Below, piece by piece: positions 16,801-25,383 of a DNA stretch of 47,866 nt. A program made the position numbers and the translations under genes. The stretch's first letter is position 1, and every line of letters starts with the position of its first letter. The DNA is from Acidobacteriota bacterium (lineage in GTDB: Bacteria; Acidobacteriota; Aminicenantia; Aminicenantales; Aminicenantaceae), in contig DAOVDI010000007.1 of NCBI GenBank assembly GCA_030669585.1, positions 1-47,866 of the forward strand. The letters run 5' to 3'. The notes under the pieces are model-generated. The model worked only from the letters and a program-made list of their open reading frames with translations, had not been told where the DNA came from and made no database searches.

Positions 16801-17222
16801 TGGGCACAGCATACGAAGCGTGGAACAATACGGAAAAGGCGAAAGAGTTTTATGAAAAGGCGACCACCACAAAACGGCACGAAAGTCGGTCGGCGCTCGA
16901 CTTCTATCAGGGCATGGCTTACATGAAGCTGGGCCGGGAAGACAAGGCCGGGGAAATGTTCGATGCCCTTATAACGTTCGGCAAGAAACAATTGAATTCT
17001 CTGAAAGCGGGCGCGACACTCGAGTTCTTTGCCAAGTTCGGCAAAATGAAGTCTATAAAAGACCAGAGGGCCGACGCACTGTACCTGATGGGACTCGGCT
17101 TCATCGGAAAGGGCGACGTGGAAGCCGCAAAAAAGAAGTTTGGGGAAGCGCTCAAGCTAAATACCAACCATCTCTGGGCGAAAATACATATGGAAGACCT
17201 TTCCCCTTTTATTGGGGAATGA
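13809..17222 (+). CDS. DUF5107 domain plus TPR lipoprotein
   Basis: 1137 residues. A lipoprotein signal (V-A-A-A-G-C, Cys22) is followed by a beta-rich DUF5107 domain (~35-350) with E-I-G-G-R-V-F-E, G-G-I-E-W-N-F-P-H-H-H and W-Y-P-I-R-D-I-G-G. A linker and a long TPR array (~480-1130; e.g. A-Y-Y-Y-L-G-W-V-L, R-A-H-Y-Y-L-G-N-L-F-Y-D) complete it. DUF5107 proteins resemble aldose-epimerase/glycosidase-type beta-sandwich folds and are thought to bind or process carbohydrate; no catalytic residue can be assigned here. The codons are markedly richer in G/C than those of both neighbours, and the gene sits opposite in strand between two GT-C paralogues, which suggests acquisition. GGAGG lies 7 nt before the ATG. 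Its end overlaps the convergent GT-C gene by 14 bp. Confidence 0.85.
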   Translation: MVRSKSLMVVIVLLIAVAAAGCSAASRFTKSPVTICEKELVIPTYKIGKPDPNPRFYEGRAYQGAQGRVYPYPMMDRLTDKCEDKAYNAVYLENEYVKICVLPEIGGRVFEAVDKTNGFDFLYRQHVIKPALIGMLGAWISGGIEWNFPHHHRASVFLPMDYVLKDNPDGSKTIWMSEIEMRHRMKLVIGITLRPGKSYFEAEIKLYNRSPFVHSFLYWANVSVYADENYQVIFPPSTQFAVYHGKNEFVRWPVSHEIYRGVDYTKGVDISWWKNHPSPMSFFAWNYKDDFLAGYDHKKGAGTAYVANHHVTPGKKFWQWGPGPRGQIWDKILTDKDGPYVELMVGAYSDNQPDYSWLQPYEGKSVRQYWYPIRDIGGVKNANLAAAVNMEITDKNTVKIGFNTTEEYKNAKVLLGARGKVVFKENIDIGPGRPFIKEISLPAGMKETDLRVSLVSASGDELVAYQPAKKLETPMPEVVKRPPGPKEIKTVEELYLTGMRLEQFYNPSLSPLPYYEEALKRDPGDSRVNVAVGIQYLKWCMFEKAEEHLRVALKRVTKDYTSPRNGNAYYYLGWVLKLRGELDAAYDSLYKASWSHAFHTAAYFHLAEIDCMRGDFETALKHLDRSLVTNAWHTKAINLKAAVLRRLGRPEKAAEIAEKVSIGDPLNLWSLHEAYMAGAAMGLEEEQIAGLRADLEPKCYVQIPDWYGAQAYLEIAVDYANAGLWDEAIEMLNLIAFFGEKRATTYPMVFYFLGYFWEKKGDIKKASEYYRIGGKMPADYCFPFRAESIHVLQAAFSNQKDGRAHYYLGNLFYDRQPERAIKEWEKARDLDPGIVTLHRNLARGYFQIEHDVARAIASMEKSIKYDKDPGLFYELDVLYEAGGVSMQKRLDLLTKNHKYICDHNDAFSREIVLLTRLGHYDKAIELMMPPSHFRRWEGLGNIHTTYLNAHLLRARKHLKAGRYSEAVEDYEAALEYPENLEVARPHQGGRDCEVYFLLGTAYEAWNNTEKAKEFYEKATTTKRHESRSALDFYQGMAYMKLGREDKAGEMFDALITFGKKQLNSLKAGATLEFFAKFGKMKSIKDQRADALYLMGLGFIGKGDVEAAKKKFGEALKLNTNHLWAKIHMEDLSPFIGE

Positions 17223-19575
17223 TCGAGAACCGGTAGGGGTGCTGATGGGTGGCGATGCCGGATATATTTTTAAGCGAGAGGCTGATCCGGTAAAGATGAA
17301 GTTTTTTGAGCGGATAGGAAGAAGACGGTATAAATTCCAATGACAGGATCTCCCCTTTTGTTGTCCCTTTAAAAAGTTCTTTATCAAAATATTGTACCCG
17401 GAAATCATATGTTCCCAGATCAGAACCCAGTTCCAGATGGAATTTTGAGATTTTCCTCCATGAAGTAAAATAGAACACATAATCCCTGTTTGCCTGGGGC
17501 AGGATGAATTTCCCCGGTTCCTGCATTTTCGCCACCCGGCCCAGGGAATAAAAAACGATCTTTTCACCTGTAGGGAAGGTAGTGTTTCTGGGATAAAGTA
17601 GAACAGGTTTCGGGAAAAGGACTATCCAGCTTGAGAACAGGGTAATACCCGCCAGCGCAATCGCAACATGACAGGAGTATCGGAATTTAAAGTTATGTTT
17701 TTTTACAGCAAAATACAGAAGGATAAATAGAGGAATAGCCGCTATCCAGATGATGTTCGGCGGCCAGTGTCCGTTTTCAATCTTGGCAAAAGACGGTAGG
17801 AACTTGGGTAGATAAAAGTGCAGATTGCTCAAGTGAAGAAATAGAGTTCCCGCTCTCTCGGTTTCACCATATGTTGTGAGCTGGTAGAGGGACATGGGAT
17901 TCTTCAGTAGGAGAAATACTAAAAGGAAACTGATGAATGCTGCAGCGGAGAAAAGAATGGAAAATATTTTTTTTGCATTGTAAGCCAGAAAATAACCCAG
18001 CATAATGCCGAATCCCCATGTAACAGCAATAACCTGTCTTGCTTGGGGAGCATATCCTGCCCGCTGCGTCATAAAGGCCAAGAAAAGAATATAGGGAGCT
18101 ATAACAAAAAGAAGGCTGTACAGCTCTTGACGTTTTCTCCTGAACATTTCGATCATGCCCAAAAAAGCAAAGAAGTAGATCGGTGCGTAGAGAAGAAATC
18201 CATCTTTCTGGTCGAGGAAATAGCCGGCAAGGGTCTCCCAGCGGTAGCGGAAGGGAATGTCAATAAAAACCGACCGGAGGAAGGATAAAAACCCATGGGA
18301 ATAGACCTGGCCTCTGGTAGAAATGGCGGAGGGGGAGAGGGAACCATAGAGGGTATACTGAAAATACAGGTGAAGAAGAGTGAGGATGACAGGGAAAACA
18401 AGAAAAGCAAGCACATTCCATTTGACCTTGTGCTTTCTCAAAAGGATCCATAGTCCGTATAGGATCAGAGTCCCGGCGATGACCACATATTTGATCGCGT
18501 GAAACCAGATGAATGTTGAAAGGATCAGCCCGATGCCCAGCATATGGCTCCTTGAAAAAGAAGCTCGGTGGCTGAGAATGCGAAACACATAAAAGGATAA
18601 TAGGGTTATGAGAAGTTCCGGATAAAAATGAAAGCTGTAGAAAAAGATCGGGGAAGTGAAGCAGAATAGGGCCCAGAGGATAACAGCCAGAATTTCTTTG
18701 TTCCATACCTGTCGAGCATAAAGGAAGATTTGAATGCCCAGAAAAGCTCCGATAAGACTTAGGCTGAAGCGCAAAATAATTAAAAGAAACTTGCCCTTGA
18801 ACAATGAAGCCAAAGCATAAAAAGGGAGCATAAGAATGGAAAAACCCGGAGAATGAAAGGAATACTTTCCTTGTGTGCCGGGGGCGATGTGCCGGACCAG
18901 TTGGGTTTCAGGTGGCATGTATTTTTCATAATCTTTGTTTTCGTAATTATTGGCCAGGTTGATGTCCCCGTCATAGAGAAGGCTGTGAGATATCATAAGA
19001 TAATGGGGTTCATCTCCGGAAAATGTAACGTCCTGGGATATGATCATCAGGGAGCCTGCATTGTAAACGAGGATCGAAGCAAGAAAGAGCCAGATAAGTT
19101 TTCTTTTTAGCGGCATTTTACTGAACGTGCTGGCCCAGGATCCGAAAACAGATGGGTTTTTCAGGTGAAGTGTCCAGATCCCTGCTGCTTTGAGATAGAG
19201 GACAGCCATAAGGACTGCCATGCCGAGAAGGCTGAAACGGGTAATCAGATCATCCGAACTCAGATAGTGCCTGTTGGCAAGTGGCAGGAAGAGGAAAAAA
19301 AGGACGGGAACCCAGCTTAGAATATTTCGCATTCGGACATCATTGAGGTTTGTGTTAAACAGGCGGGAGAGCCATTTTGAAAAAAGCAACCACAATCCTG
19401 TCATGATCACAAACACAAGAGCCGTCTGGAGGAGAAATGGGCCCGGTTTCCAGGCAAAAGCATGGTTCTCAAAGACCATATGCCGTGCCTGTTCGCAGAA
19501 TTGAAAAAAATATACCACAAGGCTGCTAAAAACAATGAAAACAGGGACCTGGAAGAGCAGGGATTTCTTTTTCAT
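17209..19575 (-). CDS. GT-C-type polytopic glycosyltransferase (paralogue 2)
   Basis: 788 residues with many hydrophobic helices, the S-G-D-E-P-H-Y acidic loop motif (D188-E189), a second conserved stretch A-G-Y-F-L-D-Q-K-D-G-F-L-L-Y-A-P, and a soluble C-terminal domain. It aligns along its whole length with the 11138-13522 product, so the two come from a duplication. It probably transfers a sugar from a lipid carrier to an envelope acceptor; donor and acceptor are unknown. No ribosome site precedes the ATG, while a promoter-like TTGTCT-N17-CATAAT ends 9 nt before it. Confidence 0.75.
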   Translation of the reverse strand: MKKKSLLFQVPVFIVFSSLVVYFFQFCEQARHMVFENHAFAWKPGPFLLQTALVFVIMTGLWLLFSKWLSRLFNTNLNDVRMRNILSWVPVLFFLFLPLANRHYLSSDDLITRFSLLGMAVLMAVLYLKAAGIWTLHLKNPSVFGSWASTFSKMPLKRKLIWLFLASILVYNAGSLMIISQDVTFSGDEPHYLMISHSLLYDGDINLANNYENKDYEKYMPPETQLVRHIAPGTQGKYSFHSPGFSILMLPFYALASLFKGKFLLIILRFSLSLIGAFLGIQIFLYARQVWNKEILAVILWALFCFTSPIFFYSFHFYPELLITLLSFYVFRILSHRASFSRSHMLGIGLILSTFIWFHAIKYVVIAGTLILYGLWILLRKHKVKWNVLAFLVFPVILTLLHLYFQYTLYGSLSPSAISTRGQVYSHGFLSFLRSVFIDIPFRYRWETLAGYFLDQKDGFLLYAPIYFFAFLGMIEMFRRKRQELYSLLFVIAPYILFLAFMTQRAGYAPQARQVIAVTWGFGIMLGYFLAYNAKKIFSILFSAAAFISFLLVFLLLKNPMSLYQLTTYGETERAGTLFLHLSNLHFYLPKFLPSFAKIENGHWPPNIIWIAAIPLFILLYFAVKKHNFKFRYSCHVAIALAGITLFSSWIVLFPKPVLLYPRNTTFPTGEKIVFYSLGRVAKMQEPGKFILPQANRDYVFYFTSWRKISKFHLELGSDLGTYDFRVQYFDKELFKGTTKGEILSLEFIPSSSYPLKKLHLYRISLSLKNISGIATHQHPYRFSIIPQ

Positions 19576-19584
19576 TTGAGGATA

Positions 19585-19613
19585 ATTATGTAATAAATCG
19601 ATAAAGGAGACAA
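19585..19613 (-). promoter_or_regulatory. Promoter of GT-C paralogue 2
   Basis: On the minus strand, TTGTCT (19613-19608), a 17-nt spacer and CATAAT (19590-19585). The start codon lies 9 nt further on, with no SD sequence, the same layout as the other paralogue. Confidence 0.45.
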
Positions 19614-19704
19614 TGGAAAATTTTAAACTTCCTTCCGTAGTTATTCGTATAGTATAGTATCCGGTATTGTAGAGAGGTTTAATTTTCTATTATGGAGGAT
19701 GAAC

Positions 19705-21252
19705 ATGCTAAATAAAAGAAATCTGAGTATTCTTGTCAGTCTTTTTATTTTTGGATTTTTCTCTTTGGGCTATGGTGAAGAAACGGTGTCTCTGACACTG
19801 GAAGAATGTATTACAACAGCGTTGGAAAACAATCTAAGGATCTCGATCGAGAGACACAACCCGGAGCTGGCAGATGTCTCTATTATCCGGGCCAGGGAGT
19901 TATTCATGCCGCGTTTTGATCTTAGTTACGGCCGCCAGCGGACAGAGAGTCCTTCTTACTGGTGGCTCCAGGGGTCCGACACCCAGATATCCAAGTATTC
20001 GGATTATTCCGTTTCCCTTATCCAGCAGATCTCCACAGGCGGCAACCTGTCGCTGTCTCTGGCTAATTATTATTCGGACACCAATGCGACTTTCCAGCTC
20101 ATCAATCCCAGATATGGCAGCACCATCCGGTTTGATTTCACACAGCCGCTTCTGAAAAATTTTGGCCTCAAGGTTAGCCGCAAGGAGATCATAATCGCGC
20201 AGAACAATCTGGAGATCTCTCAGCACCAGTTCAGAACTGTTTTGCTTGATACCATATACAGGGTCCAGGAAGCCTACTGGAATCTGGTTTATGCTATTGA
20301 AAATTATCATGTTAAAAAGCAGTCCCTTCAGCTGGGCCGGGACCTTCTTGCAAAAAACCAGAAAGAGGTCGAGGTCGGAAAACTTGCTCCAATTGAGATC
20401 TTGAATGCGGAAACTGTGGTCGCTCAGCGTGAGGCAGATATTCTCCAAGCCGAAGCCCTAATAAAGAGATGTGAAGACCTCCTCAGAAATATTTTAAATA
20501 GGGATGCCGGGCTTCAGAGTTCCGGGCAGAAAATCATACCCCGTGATGATCCGGCCTTTATTGCCCGGGGTGTTTCGCTGCAAAAAGTCCTGGATATCGC
20601 TTTAATAAGTCGACCTGATCTGATGGCAACGGAGAAGAATATCGAAACCAAGGAATTGAACTTGACTATTGCTAAAAATCAGATGCTGCCCGGACTGGAT
20701 TTGAGGTTCTCCTACTGGAGCCCGGGTATTTCAGGCGACAGAGTCCTCTATCTCGATGACAATCCTTTTTCCGGCATCATTGTCGGAAGGGAAAAGGGAA
20801 GCGCCGGAGATTCTGTGCGCGATGCCTTTAAACTTTTGTATAACAACTGGTCAGTAGGTGTGACGTTGTCATTCCCTTTGAGTAGTATTTTTACACGGGC
20901 TGATTATGCCAGAGCACGGATCGAATTGGATAAAAGCCGTGTCGAAATGGAGGATACCCGGCGTCAGGCATTGCTTGAGGTAAGGGATGCTGTCAGGGAC
21001 ATTGAGACAAACTCCAAACGTGTGGACGCCTACAAGCTGGCCAGGAAACTGGCTGAAAGGCGTCTCCAGGCCGAAGAAAAAAAATTGAGGGTCGGCCTGA
21101 CCACAAATTATTTTGTTCTCCAATACCAGGAGGAACTGGCCAATGCCAGGTCATTGGAGATCAAAGCCATTGTGGACTATAACCTTGCCTGGGCAAAACT
21201 GGAGAAGGCTACAGGGATGAGCCTCAAAAACCGTAATATTCTGGTGAAGTAA
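19705..21252 (+). CDS. TolC-family outer membrane efflux protein
   Basis: 515 residues from ATG 19705, which is preceded by GGAGG at the right distance; the ATG at 19699 is too close to it. A signal peptide (L-V-S-L-F-I-F-G-F-F-S-L-G-Y-G) is followed by two repeats of long helices and beta strands of the outer-membrane-factor fold: L-T-L-E-E-C-I-T-T-A-L-E-N-N-L, V-Q-E-A-Y-W-N-L-V-Y-A, and I-S-R-P-D-L-M-A-T-E. It would form a trimeric outer-membrane channel for a type I secretion or efflux system, showing a diderm envelope. No pump or adaptor gene is adjacent; it heads a run of glycosyltransferase genes. Confidence 0.9.
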   Translation: MLNKRNLSILVSLFIFGFFSLGYGEETVSLTLEECITTALENNLRISIERHNPELADVSIIRARELFMPRFDLSYGRQRTESPSYWWLQGSDTQISKYSDYSVSLIQQISTGGNLSLSLANYYSDTNATFQLINPRYGSTIRFDFTQPLLKNFGLKVSRKEIIIAQNNLEISQHQFRTVLLDTIYRVQEAYWNLVYAIENYHVKKQSLQLGRDLLAKNQKEVEVGKLAPIEILNAETVVAQREADILQAEALIKRCEDLLRNILNRDAGLQSSGQKIIPRDDPAFIARGVSLQKVLDIALISRPDLMATEKNIETKELNLTIAKNQMLPGLDLRFSYWSPGISGDRVLYLDDNPFSGIIVGREKGSAGDSVRDAFKLLYNNWSVGVTLSFPLSSIFTRADYARARIELDKSRVEMEDTRRQALLEVRDAVRDIETNSKRVDAYKLARKLAERRLQAEEKKLRVGLTTNYFVLQYQEELANARSLEIKAIVDYNLAWAKLEKATGMSLKNRNILVK

Positions 21253-21278
21253 GTGGTCATTGTGTTAAAATAAAAAAA

Positions 21279-22052
21279 ATGAAGATATCTGTTGTTGTTA
21301 TCACGTTCAATGAAGAAAAACGGCTGGAAGCAGCGTTAAACAGTGTCAAGAATATTGCATCTGAGATCATTGTGGTGGACAGTTACAGCACGGATGGTAC
21401 GCTGAAGATTGCAAAACAGTTTTCAGATCATGTTTATAAGCGGAAATGGACTAACTATGCAGACCAGAAGAACTTTGCCAACAGCAAGGCTTCTTTCCCC
21501 TGGATCTTTTCTCTGGATGCGGATGAGCGGCTGTCTCCTGAACTCGCAGGGGAAATTCAGGGATTGCTGGACCTTGAACCCGATTGCTCAGCTTTTTCCA
21601 TGCCGAGACAGGCCTTCTATCTTGGAAAATGGATCCGCCATTCCGGATGGTACCCGGACAGGAAAACCCGTCTTTTTCTGAAAGATAGAACATACTGGGA
21701 AGGCAAATATATCCATGAAAGCCTGGTCGTAGACGGTAAGATAAGCAAGCTGAATGGTTCGATCCGGCATTTCACATACAACAATATTCGTGACCATTTG
21801 CAACGAATCAATCTGTTTTCGGATCTTGGGGCGCAGAAACTCTATGCCGCGGACAGGAAATGCCGCTGGTATCATCTGGCGATCTTGCCCTTTTCCGGGT
21901 TTATCAAGTCCTATTTATTAAAGGCTGGATTTTTAGACGGATTTGCCGGTTTTGTAATTTCAGCGCTTCATGGCTATTCGATTTTCACAAAATACGCGAA
22001 ATTAGGAGAGATATGGAAAAAGGGAGAGAAGATTGAGTCTTTTTCAGATTGA
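21279..22052 (+). CDS. Glycosyltransferase family 2 (WaaE/KdtX-like)
   Basis: 257 residues. GT-A fold start K-I-S-V-V-V-I-T-F-N-E-E, then I-I-V-V-D-S-Y-S-T-D-G-T, the DxD-type metal site S-L-D-A-D-E-R, and the H-x-x-W-Y-P-D-R-K-x-R-L-F motif seen in beta-1,4-glucosyltransferases that decorate lipopolysaccharide core. It likely acts at the inner face of the cytoplasmic membrane on a lipid A-core acceptor; the exact sugar is unknown. No SD is visible; a TAAAAT lies 7 nt before the ATG. The last 20 bases overlap the next gene. Confidence 0.85.
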   Translation: MKISVVVITFNEEKRLEAALNSVKNIASEIIVVDSYSTDGTLKIAKQFSDHVYKRKWTNYADQKNFANSKASFPWIFSLDADERLSPELAGEIQGLLDLEPDCSAFSMPRQAFYLGKWIRHSGWYPDRKTRLFLKDRTYWEGKYIHESLVVDGKISKLNGSIRHFTYNNIRDHLQRINLFSDLGAQKLYAADRKCRWYHLAILPFSGFIKSYLLKAGFLDGFAGFVISALHGYSIFTKYAKLGEIWKKGEKIESFSD

Positions 22053-23148
22053 TGCCGGAAAAGAGTGGAGAGGAGGTCAAAGACAGTCTTTTTTACTAGC
22101 CAAGGAACTCAAGAAAAAAGGATATCCCCTTTATTTTGTTGTTCAACCGCAAAGCCCTCTTTATGAACGGGCTCAAAAAGCAGGTCTTTCTGTTATCCCA
22201 ATAAAAATGCGGAGCGAGGTCGACATTCTTGCTGTGACCCGTCTGGCTGCAGCAATGAAAAAGAAGAAATGCCGCCTGGTTCATTTCCATGATGCACACT
22301 CCGTTTCCGTAGGATCGCCTGCATCTTCTCTGGCCGGGGTCCCGATCAAAATTATTTCACGAAGGGTGGATTTTCCCCTGAAAGACAATTTTCTGTCCCG
22401 GCAGAAATACATAAAGAATATAGACTGCATAATTGCCGTATCCAAGGGTGTCAGAAAGGTCCTGATCGAAGGAGGAGTTCCCCCAAAATCCATTAAAGTC
22501 ATCCCTGACGGGATCGATTATTCTCCTTTTGAGGAAGCAAATTCCAGCGATTATCTGAGGCAGGAGCTTTCTTTTAAAAAAGAAGATTTTCTGGTTGGAA
22601 TTGTTGCTCACCTGGCAGATCACAAGGGGCATAAGTACCTGATCAGAGCGGCCAGGATCTTGAAAGAGAAAGCTCCAAAGATCAAGTTTATCATTGTCGG
22701 GGAAGGCCCCCTGAAAATGGAATTGACCCGGCAGGTCAGTGAAAGTCATGTCGGAGATATTGTTTTTTTCCTCGGGTTCCGTGACGATATTCCCCGGATC
22801 CTTTGCTCACTCGATCTCTTTGTTTTATCTTCCTACCTGGAAGGGCTGGGCAGCAGCCTTTTGGATGCGATGGCCTGCCGTCTTCCGATAGTGGCCACAA
22901 AGGCGGGCGGAATCCCGGAAGTTGTCGTTCACAGGGAAACCGGTTTGCTCGTGCCGACGCGAAATTCAAGGGCCCTAGCGACCGCTATTCTCACGCTCTA
23001 TGAGGACCGGGAGCTTGCGAGACAGCTGGGAGACAATGGATTTGAACATGTCCACGGGAACTTTTCAGCCGAAGCCATGGCTGGGAAGATAATTGATCAA
23101 TATGATAAATTGGCGCGAAAAAAGGGAATCAAGTTGAATGAGTATTGA
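22033..23148 (+). CDS. Glycosyltransferase family 4
   Basis: 371 residues, two Rossmann domains of the GT-B fold. The N-terminal domain has G-K-E-W-R-G-G-Q-R-Q and V-H-F-H-D-A-H-S. The C-terminal domain has V-G-I-V-A-H-L-A-D-H-K-G-H, I-I-V-G-E-G-P-L, S-S-Y-L-E-G-L-G-S-S-L-L-D-A-M-A with the donor-binding E-x7-E pattern, and A-G-G-I-P-E-V-V. A retaining sugar transferase, likely for lipopolysaccharide or another envelope glycan. The start is TTG 22033, supported by GGGAGAG 7 nt upstream, overlapping the GT2 gene by 20 nt (translational coupling). Confidence 0.88.
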   Translation: MSLFQIDAGKEWRGGQRQSFLLAKELKKKGYPLYFVVQPQSPLYERAQKAGLSVIPIKMRSEVDILAVTRLAAAMKKKKCRLVHFHDAHSVSVGSPASSLAGVPIKIISRRVDFPLKDNFLSRQKYIKNIDCIIAVSKGVRKVLIEGGVPPKSIKVIPDGIDYSPFEEANSSDYLRQELSFKKEDFLVGIVAHLADHKGHKYLIRAARILKEKAPKIKFIIVGEGPLKMELTRQVSESHVGDIVFFLGFRDDIPRILCSLDLFVLSSYLEGLGSSLLDAMACRLPIVATKAGGIPEVVVHRETGLLVPTRNSRALATAILTLYEDRELARQLGDNGFEHVHGNFSAEAMAGKIIDQYDKLARKKGIKLNEY

Positions 23149-24250
23149 ACGGATAGAACTTTCTCTTCTCAAGATGCCCTATGTTCATTACTTTGAGACG
23201 AGTTTCAGCAGGGAATACGATCGGACATTTATCATTGTCAAGGTTTTTGAGGAAGGTGTCGTGGGTTACGGTGAGGTCGTTGCAACAGCCAGCCCCCTCT
23301 ACAGCTGCGAAACTACAACCACGGCCTGGCATGTCTTAAAGGATTTTTTTATTCCCCTGACGCTTAAAATGGCAATATCTGATCCTGTTGATTATCACAG
23401 AGAGATGGGGATGTACAGGGGGCATCCTATGGCGAGAGCAGGACTGGAGCTGGCCCTGTGGGATTTAAAGGCCAAAAAAAAGGGACAACCTCTTTATAAG
23501 ATATATGGAGGGATAAAGGAGGGCATCACTGCTGGTGTCAGCGTAGGGATCCAGGATACTGTGCCTGAGCTTTTAAACAGGATCCATGCTTTTCTGGAAG
23601 AGGGGTATCAGAGGATCAAGATCAAGATCAAGCCGGGGTGGGATGGGAATATCTGCCGGGAAATCCGGAAAGAATTTCCTGACATCCTTCTCCAGGTGGA
23701 TGCTAACGGGGCCTACGGTATAGAGGATGCGGAACATCTTAAGGAACTCGACGGTTATGGTCTTTTGATGCTCGAACAGCCCTTTCCCCCATATGATCTC
23801 TGGGATCACAGCCGTCTTCAAAAACTGATCAAAACTCCGGTCTGTCTTGATGAAAGTATTCTTTCCCTGATTACGGTGCGGCAGGCGCTGGAGATGGGAA
23901 GCTGCAGGATTGTAAATATCAAGGTTGGGCGTATCGGCGGGATTGTGGAAGCGCGGAAGATACATGATTTCTGCCAGGATAAAAAAATCCCGGTCTGGTG
24001 CGGAGGTATGTTGGAATCCGGGATCGGCCGGGCACATAACGTGCATCTGGCTTCGCTTCCCAACTTCCTGTTTCCCAACGATATTTCCGCGAGCAAGCGC
24101 TATTACAAGCAGGATCTGATCGATCCTGCTTTTGATATTGAACCGGATGGAACCATCAAGATTCCTCGTGACCCCGGAATCGGTGTAAAACCGGTTGAAA
24201 CACGGATCCAGGAAGCTACTCTGAAAAGAGAAATCTTCCGGAATCATTAG
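23138..24250 (+). CDS. Enolase-superfamily enzyme: o-succinylbenzoate synthase / N-acylamino acid racemase type
   Basis: 370 residues. All catalytic residues of the MenC type 2/NSAR subgroup are present: K161-I-K163-I-K165, metal ligands D188 (V-D-A-N-G), E213 (M-L-E-Q-P) and D238 (L-D-E-S), and the second-base K262 in I-K-V-G-R-I-G-G. The C-terminal W-C-G-G-M-L-E-S-G-I-G-R-A-H-N loop also fits. Members make o-succinylbenzoate for menaquinone or racemise N-succinylamino acids, and many do both. No men genes are adjacent, so the physiological role is open. It overlaps the GT4 gene end by 11 nt. Confidence 0.88.
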   Translation: MSIERIELSLLKMPYVHYFETSFSREYDRTFIIVKVFEEGVVGYGEVVATASPLYSCETTTTAWHVLKDFFIPLTLKMAISDPVDYHREMGMYRGHPMARAGLELALWDLKAKKKGQPLYKIYGGIKEGITAGVSVGIQDTVPELLNRIHAFLEEGYQRIKIKIKPGWDGNICREIRKEFPDILLQVDANGAYGIEDAEHLKELDGYGLLMLEQPFPPYDLWDHSRLQKLIKTPVCLDESILSLITVRQALEMGSCRIVNIKVGRIGGIVEARKIHDFCQDKKIPVWCGGMLESGIGRAHNVHLASLPNFLFPNDISASKRYYKQDLIDPAFDIEPDGTIKIPRDPGIGVKPVETRIQEATLKREIFRNH

Positions 24251-24260
24251 GAAAACCAGA

Positions 24261-25265
24261 ATGTGCGCAATGACTTATAAAAAAGCCGGTGTGGATATTG
24301 ATAATGCCGACGCTTTCATTAAGAAGATCGATCCCCTTGTTAAAAAGACCGGAAGGTCCGAAGTGCTGGGAAAGCTCGGTGGTTTCAGCGGTTTGTTCAG
24401 ACCGCGTTTAAAGGGGATGGCCAACCCGGTTTTAGTCTCGTCGACTGACGGTGTCGGTACTAAACTCCTGGTTGCGGAAATATTAGAAAAATATGACACT
24501 ATTGGTATCGACCTTGTTGCCATGTGTGTCAATGATGTTCTGGTCCCAGGTGCCGAGCCGCTGTTTTTCCTGGATTATATTGCCACCGGCAGGCTGAACA
24601 AGACAAAGCTTTTCCAGGTGATGAAGGGAATCACCAGGGGTTGCCGCCAGGCTGGATGTGCCCTGATCGGAGGGGAGACAGCAGAACTTCCCGGTATGTA
24701 TGAAGGGGAAAAATTCGACCTGGCCGGTTTCAGTGTCGGGCTTGTCGATCAGAAGAATATCATTGACGGGCACTCTGTCCGCCCCGGCGATGTGCTGGTA
24801 GGCCTGGCATCGAGCGGACTGCACAGTAATGGCTTTTCTCTTGTCAGAAAGGTTCTAAGCAGGGGGGAACTGAGGGGACGGCTTGGTCAAGAAGTGCTCA
24901 AGCCTACTCGGATATATGTGCAGCCGGTTTTAAAGGTCTTGAAAAAAATCCGCATCAAAGCCATGGCCCATATTACAGGCGGTGGTTTTTATGACAATCT
25001 ACCAAGGATGCTCCCTGCCGAATGTGCTGTCCGGATTCAAAGAAGGCAGTGGCCTGTTCCGTCTATTTTTTCCACGATCCAGAAAAAGGGTAATATCGAT
25101 GACCGCGAAATGTATCGCACACTGAACATGGGAATCGGAATGGTCCTGGTATTCGGCTCCAGGGAAGCCGGGAACGCTGTAAATATGCTTACATCTTTTG
25201 GGGAAAAAGCCTATATCATCGGAGAGGTCATCAAAGGAGGTCGAAAAGTCGAGATCGTCGGTTAA
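24261..25265 (+). CDS. purM: Phosphoribosylformylglycinamidine cyclo-ligase PurM
   Basis: 334 residues. The purine-pathway enzyme that closes the imidazole ring to give AIR using ATP. Signatures are Y-K-K-A-G-V-D-I-D near the start, S-T-D-G-V-G-T-K-L, M-C-V-N-D-V-L-V-P-G-A-E-P-L-F-F-L-D-Y, G-G-E-T-A-E-L-P-G-M-Y and H-I-T-G-G-G-F-Y-D-N-L-P-R. Two ATGs (24261, 24270) are possible; an AGGAAAA lies upstream of both. It is the last gene of the TolC/GT run and the only housekeeping member there. A slightly short C-terminus is normal for many bacteria. Confidence 0.95.
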   Translation: MCAMTYKKAGVDIDNADAFIKKIDPLVKKTGRSEVLGKLGGFSGLFRPRLKGMANPVLVSSTDGVGTKLLVAEILEKYDTIGIDLVAMCVNDVLVPGAEPLFFLDYIATGRLNKTKLFQVMKGITRGCRQAGCALIGGETAELPGMYEGEKFDLAGFSVGLVDQKNIIDGHSVRPGDVLVGLASSGLHSNGFSLVRKVLSRGELRGRLGQEVLKPTRIYVQPVLKVLKKIRIKAMAHITGGGFYDNLPRMLPAECAVRIQRRQWPVPSIFSTIQKKGNIDDREMYRTLNMGIGMVLVFGSREAGNAVNMLTSFGEKAYIIGEVIKGGRKVEIVG

Positions 25266-25383
25266 AGGAGTTTAACACTTTTACAGTCAAAAAGAGTGGT
25301 TTTTCTGCTTTCTTGTCAGGTCATTTTTGGCATGTTTCTTGCTATTTTTTATTTAAAAGGATTTTGTATAATCTTTGTACAAA

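Noticed and set aside
25266-25366. Possible terminator or regulatory RNA after purM
   Set aside because: Only a weak AAAAA/TTTTT pairing is seen; nothing that can be supported.
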